Source: Roseateles sp. XES5 (lineage in GTDB: Bacteria > Pseudomonadota > Alphaproteobacteria > Rhizobiales > Rhizobiaceae). From it: a stretch of 64,000 bases of DNA. Position numbers and translations under genes: made by a program. Every line of letters begins with the position of its first letter. The first letter of the stretch is position 1. The DNA lies in the NCBI RefSeq assembly GCF_020535545.1, contig NZ_CP084753.1, positions 1 through 64,000 of the forward strand, in the 5' to 3' direction. The notes beneath the pieces are model-generated. The model had not been told where the DNA came from and searched no databases. It was given only the letters and a program-made list of their open reading frames with translations. Shown here piece after piece: positions 60,380 to 64,000 of the stretch.

Positions 60380-61363
60380 TCACTTCACGAAAGAAACCAT
60401 CTTGCGGTCGGTCGACAGCACCACCGCAAGAATGACGAGAAGACCGAGGACGCCGTCCTGGAGGAAATCGGGCAGGCCGATGACGACCATGCCGTTGTCG
60501 ATGACGTTGACGATCAACACGCCGACAAGCGCGTTCCAAACGCCGCCGATGCCGCCCCAGAGCGCCACGCCGCCAACGACCACCGAAGTGATGGAGACGA
60601 ACATGAAGTTCGCGCCGGTCACGGATTCCGCCTGCCCGATGCGGGCGACGACGAGCATCGCGGCGATGGCATAGAAGACGCCGGCCAGGGCGAAACCGGT
60701 CACGCGGACGCGGGTCACGTTGAGACCGGAAGCATGCGCGAGATCTTCACCGCCGCCGACGGCGTAGAAGTTGCGGCCCAGCGCCGTATGCGTCTGGATG
60801 AACCAACCGAGGAAGAGGAAGAACGCCGCGACATAGACCATCAGCGGGAAGCCGAGCCAGCGGACCGTGAGCAGACCGCGGAACGTCGCGTCGCTGACCT
60901 TCACGATGTCACCGCCGGTGAGCAGGATCGCCGCCCCCGTGCCGACGAAGCCCATGGCGAGGCTGGCCATGAAGGAGGGGATTTTCAACTTCACATGCAC
61001 CAGCCCGTTCAAGAGCCCGATCAGGCCGCCGAGAACGAGCACCAAGGGAATGGCGATCCAGCCGAGACCCGCAAGCGAGCCACCGAGCTGGGCGAAGATG
61101 AAGGCGAAGGAGACGGCCGTCAGCGAGACCGTTCCCTCCATGGAAAGGTCGATCGACCCCATGACGATGATGAAGGTGACGCCGACGGCGACCATAAGCG
61201 CCGGAGCCGCGGCAATCGCGATACGGGCGAAGTTGCGCAGCGAAAAGAAGGTCGGGTTGAGCGCGGTGAAAAAGATCACAAGCGCGATCAGCACCAGGAG
61301 CGGCGCCCATTTGATCATGGTTTCGCGCGATAGGCGACGTGTCACGTCAGACACCCCTCTCAT
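60380..61363 (-). CDS. Ribose-type ABC transporter permease 1
   Basis: A 327-residue RbsC-family permease with IVMGSIDLSMEGTVSL and GGVALWGGIGGVWNALVG, paralogous to the second permease of the operon. The start is uncertain: the ATG at 61363 lacks a clear Shine-Dalgarno, while the in-frame GTG at 61345 has GAGAGGGG 8 bases upstream and would remove six residues. Follows the binding-protein gene. Confidence 0.93.
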   Translation of the reverse strand: MRGVSDVTRRLSRETMIKWAPLLVLIALVIFFTALNPTFFSLRNFARIAIAAAPALMVAVGVTFIIVMGSIDLSMEGTVSLTAVSFAFIFAQLGGSLAGLGWIAIPLVLVLGGLIGLLNGLVHVKLKIPSFMASLAMGFVGTGAAILLTGGDIVKVSDATFRGLLTVRWLGFPLMVYVAAFFLFLGWFIQTHTALGRNFYAVGGGEDLAHASGLNVTRVRVTGFALAGVFYAIAAMLVVARIGQAESVTGANFMFVSITSVVVGGVALWGGIGGVWNALVGVLIVNVIDNGMVVIGLPDFLQDGVLGLLVILAVVLSTDRKMVSFVK

Positions 61364-61415
61364 GAAAGTTCGCAGGAGATGTGGCGGCAGCACATATGGC
61401 CGCCGCCGTGCCCAA

Positions 61416-62531
61416 TCAGGCCTTGTACTGGATCTGGCCGTTCGACGGCCCCCAGAAGTCCTTCCAGTCGTAGGCCGGCACGGAATCGAGGTACTTCGCC
61501 TTGAATTCCGCCGCGTCCTTGGCCGTCACGAGGATCGTCGGACCGTAGAATTCGCGGTGTTCCTTCGGCTCTTCGGACGGTTTGAACGTGCCGATGGCCG
61601 CATGATAGGCAAGGGCCGCGCTGATGCCGCCGCCCCAATGCGGATTGGTGAAGACGGTGGCGAGAAGCTGCCCGTCCATGACCATCTGCACGGCTTCCGG
61701 ATTGCCGTCATAGGCGACGATCGGCATGTTCTCGATGCCTTCGGCACGCAGCGCCTCGATGACGCCATAGGCGATGTTGTCGTTGGCGCAATGGACGCCC
61801 TTGATCTTGTCGCCGTAACGCGTGAGGAACGAGGCCATGAGAGCTGCGCCCTTCTGGGTATCCCAGTCGGCCGGCTGCGCGTCGAGCAGTTCGATCTTCG
61901 GGAAATCCTTCAGCGCATTCTTGAGGCCGGCAAGACGCTCGACGGCGGGATTGTTGGCCGCGATGCCACCGAGGTGAACCACGCCGCCCTCGCCGCCCAT
62001 GGCTTCGAAGAGGATGCGCGCGGTCTCTTCCGCCGGCTTCTCGTCCGACCAGGTCATGTGCGAGACATAATTGTCGCCGAAATCCCAGGGATGCAGGTCG
62101 TCGGTCTTGTTCCAGATCGTCGAGATATAGGCGCCGGCGGCCTGAACGGCCTCAACGACGGGGCGGGCGTTCGGGCTGTCATTGGCATCGCAGGCAATGG
62201 CGCAATTGCCGTTGTTCTTGGCAAGGAAGGCCTTGATATCGGCCAGCGACTTTTCCGTGGAGCCCTCGTTGATCAGGCTGACCAGCGCGCTCTTCGGCTT
62301 GCCGAGCGATTCCACGAAGGCCTCGCCGCCCGAAACGACCGAGTTCCAATAGGCCGAAGCGCGGTCACGGTAGCTCCAGGCAATCGCCGGATCCGTCAGC
62401 GCGGCGCGGGCGGCTCCACCGCCGAACAGCCCGGGCACCGCAGCAGCGCCCATGCCGGCGGCGGCGGCAAACAGAAAATTGCGGCGGCTAACCGTCTCGC
62501 GCTCGATGAAATCCTTGATAAAGGTCGACAT
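61416..62531 (-). CDS. Sugar ABC substrate-binding protein with Tat signal
   Basis: A 371-residue periplasmic binding protein of the ribose/galactose type (peripla_BP_4). The N-terminus carries a twin-arginine signal (VSRRNFLFAAAAGMG, cut after ARA), so it is exported folded. Ribose-type signatures include ALVSLINEGSTEKS, CANDNIAYGVIEALRAEG and AYDGNPEAVQM. Ligand likely a pentose, hexose or polyol. GGGAGG lies 5 bases before the ATG. First gene of operon C, with a TetR-type operator 116 bases upstream over its -10 box. Confidence 0.93.
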   Translation of the reverse strand: MSTFIKDFIERETVSRRNFLFAAAAGMGAAAVPGLFGGGAARAALTDPAIAWSYRDRASAYWNSVVSGGEAFVESLGKPKSALVSLINEGSTEKSLADIKAFLAKNNGNCAIACDANDSPNARPVVEAVQAAGAYISTIWNKTDDLHPWDFGDNYVSHMTWSDEKPAEETARILFEAMGGEGGVVHLGGIAANNPAVERLAGLKNALKDFPKIELLDAQPADWDTQKGAALMASFLTRYGDKIKGVHCANDNIAYGVIEALRAEGIENMPIVAYDGNPEAVQMVMDGQLLATVFTNPHWGGGISAALAYHAAIGTFKPSEEPKEHREFYGPTILVTAKDAAEFKAKYLDSVPAYDWKDFWGPSNGQIQYKA

Positions 62532-62646
62532 TCTTTCCTCCCAAATCCCGATTGAAACGCGTCCCGCGTTACCGCCGGCCTGACTGCCAGCAAGGAGAAC
62601 CTTCCCCTCGGGCGAGACGCTTCAGCGCGCCTCCCACCGCAATTAA

Positions 62647-62685
62647 CGCACTAACTAGTTACTTCTTTAGTTTCGCGCAAGTCAA
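62647..62685 (-). promoter_or_regulatory. Operon C promoter with TetR-type operator (site D)
   Basis: The operator CGCACTAACTAGTTAC (62647-62662) has a perfect right half. On the minus strand a -35 TTGACT (62685-62680), an 18-base spacer and a -10 TAACTA (62661-62656) overlap it, in the same geometry as site C. The divergent TetR-family gene begins 143 bases away, so it may also be autoregulated. Confidence 0.75.
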
Positions 62686-62804
62686 GTGGTTTTCAGTAGG
62701 ATGGCAACAGGCAATCGCGCCGGCCGGCTTTGACGGATGGCAATGCGTGCGTGTATGAGTTGCAGGAAAGACATCCCGACTGCGCCAAAGGACAGGCTGA
62801 AAAC

Positions 62805-63458
62805 ATGACCGGCGAACAGACAGAAAAACCGGGGCGCAAGCCCCGCATTCGCGACGCCGAGGCCACCAAGGCGCGTATCCTTGACGCGGCCAAAAAAGAA
62901 TTTGCGAAGAACGGCTTAGGCGGGGCGCGCGTCGATGATATCGCCGACAAGGCGAAAGCCAACAAGCGCATGATCTACCACTATTTCGAGAGCAAGGAGG
63001 GCCTATTCCAGACGGTTCTCGAAGACGCCTATCTCGACATCCGCAGCGCCGAGCAGAAACTGCATCTGGAAGATCTCGAGCCCAAGGCAGCGCTCGAAAA
63101 ACTGGTGCGCTTCACCTGGGAATATTATCTGAAGAACCCGGAATTCCTCACCCTGGTCAACAGCGAGAACCTCCATCGCGCCAAGCATCTCAAGAAGTCG
63201 GAGATCATCAAGGTTTCAAGCCGCAAGCTCGTCAACATGGTCTCGACCATCCTGGAGCGCGGGGTGAAAGCGGGCGTATTCCGGGACGGCGTCGATCCCG
63301 TGCAGCTCAACATCACCATTGCCGCCGTCGGCTATTATTATCTGACGAACCGCTTTACCGGGACGATCATCTATGAGCGCGATCTCATGGCGAAGGACGC
63401 GCTGGAACAGCGCATCCAGTTCAATATCGAGACGATCATGCGGCTCGTCACGGTTTGA
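62805..63458 (+). CDS. TetR-family regulator, likely repressor of the catabolic cluster
   Basis: A 217-residue regulator with an N-terminal helix-turn-helix (about 25-70, ARVDDIADKAKANKRMIYHYF) and a ligand domain of the RutR-like type (WEYYLKNPEFLTLVNSEN). A charged tail of about 20 residues precedes the DNA-binding domain. The in-frame frame extends to 62730 and the start is uncertain; ATG 62805 is chosen. It lies next to operator site D and is the only complete TetR-type gene in the cluster, so it is the best candidate to bind the repeated GTAACTA-NN-TAGTTAC palindrome. Confidence 0.9.
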   Translation: MTGEQTEKPGRKPRIRDAEATKARILDAAKKEFAKNGLGGARVDDIADKAKANKRMIYHYFESKEGLFQTVLEDAYLDIRSAEQKLHLEDLEPKAALEKLVRFTWEYYLKNPEFLTLVNSENLHRAKHLKKSEIIKVSSRKLVNMVSTILERGVKAGVFRDGVDPVQLNITIAAVGYYYLTNRFTGTIIYERDLMAKDALEQRIQFNIETIMRLVTV

Positions 63459-63482
63459 CATGACCTGTCGGCAGACCATGCC

Positions 63483-64000
63483 ATGAAGCGCTCGGGGATC
63501 AAGGAAGTCGCGGCCGCGGCCGGGGTATCGGTCGCAACAGCCTCCCATGTGCTGTCGGGAACCGGCCGGCCCTCCGAAGCGACACGCAAGCGCGTGCTCG
63601 AAGTCGCCGATGCGCTCGGGTTCATTCGCGACGCTTCCGCAGCGCGCCTGCGCACCGGGAAATCCAATCTCGTCGGCGTCATTCTCAACAACATCGTCAA
63701 CCCGTTCTTCAGTGAACTCGTCGCCTCCCTTGAAGCAACGGTCTATGAAGCCGGCGGCCTGACACTCCTCGCGACAGCCCAGAACGACCTCGTGCGGCAG
63801 GAACGGCTCCTCGCGTCCATGGTGGCGCAAGGCGTCGGCAGCGTCATCCTTTCCCCGGTTCACGGCAGCACCGCCGAAGACTTGACCCCCGTTCTCGCGC
63901 ACGGCTTGCGGCTGGTCGTCTGCGTTCGCGACGTCGTCGGCAGCAAGGCCGCCTTCGTCGGCGTCGACGACGAAAAGTCCGGCTATCTCGCCGCCGATTG
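63483..64000 (+). CDS. LacI-family regulator, N-terminal part
   Basis: The window ends after 172 residues. The LacI helix-turn-helix (IKEVAAAAGVSVATASHVLS, hinge helix at about 48-58) is followed by the periplasmic-binding-protein-like sensor domain (VGVILNNIVNPFFSEL). Such regulators sense sugars or their phosphates. It starts 24 bases after the TetR gene, so the two may be cotranscribed and give the cluster double control, or it may govern genes to the right of the window. Confidence 0.93.
   Translation, partial: MKRSGIKEVAAAAGVSVATASHVLSGTGRPSEATRKRVLEVADALGFIRDASAARLRTGKSNLVGVILNNIVNPFFSELVASLEATVYEAGGLTLLATAQNDLVRQERLLASMVAQGVGSVILSPVHGSTAEDLTPVLAHGLRLVVCVRDVVGSKAAFVGVDDEKSGYLAAD

Overview
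The window looks like part of a large replicon of a Rhizobiaceae alphaproteobacterium (Rhizobium/Agrobacterium/Shinella/Ensifer type). The base composition is high-GC, four rhizobial RIME-type palindromic mosaic repeats are present, several promoters match the EcfG/RpoE2 consensus, and the gene families (Ku/LigD, ChoX, AfuA/FbpA-like ABC systems, polyol-type ABC systems) are typical of that group. The genus cannot be fixed from the sequence alone. No rRNA, tRNA, CRISPR array or transposase was seen.

1-11 kb, stress island: after a truncated GAF-domain gene and an amino-acid-type chemoreceptor come Ku plus LigD, a convergent second Ku behind a small coupled protein, a DUF3175 protein, a cupin, a PPC/DUF296 protein, trehalose-6-phosphate phosphatase, a ROK-type sugar kinase whose halves are in swapped order, and a proline-rich small protein. 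Six GGAAC-N18/19-TT promoters precede these units on both strands, so the block reads as a general-stress regulon around NHEJ repair.

11-22 kb and 30-39.7 kb, three related transporter cassettes: each has FbpA/AfuA-like binding protein(s), a fused double permease, an ATPase and an inositol-monophosphatase-family enzyme. Cassettes 1 and 2 flank a DeoR-family regulator. Cassette 3 has two tandem binding proteins and a divergent two-component system. Binding-protein residues, the phosphatase and the DeoR context together suggest uptake and dephosphorylation of organic phosphates (for example sugar phosphates) rather than iron.

22-30 kb: a secreted hypothetical protein, an orphan choline-binding protein coupled to an alpha/beta hydrolase with a divergent BetI-like regulator, then AcoR with a sigma-54 promoter driving a butanediol-type dehydrogenase and an NTF2-FMO monooxygenase. 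A ParDE toxin-antitoxin pair sits at 39.7-40.3 kb.

40-63.5 kb, a large catabolic locus: operon A (acyl-CoA dehydrogenase, SDR, DUF993, TIM-barrel epimerase, EtfB, EtfA, ETF-QO), an aldo-keto reductase, operon B (CoA-transferase, enoyl-CoA hydratase, glycerate kinase), a second aldo-keto reductase, and operon C (Tat-exported sugar-binding protein, ribose-type ABC transporter, zinc alcohol dehydrogenase, aldehyde dehydrogenase, GMC oxidoreductase). A shared palindrome close to GTAACTA-NN-TAGTTAC overlaps the predicted -10 elements at all three divergent control regions, and a TetR-family gene lies beside the last one. This is the best candidate for an undescribed system: a polyol or alcohol imported by ABC transport, oxidised to an acid, activated to a CoA ester and degraded by a beta-oxidation-like route with its own electron-transfer chain. 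A truncated LacI-family gene ends the window.
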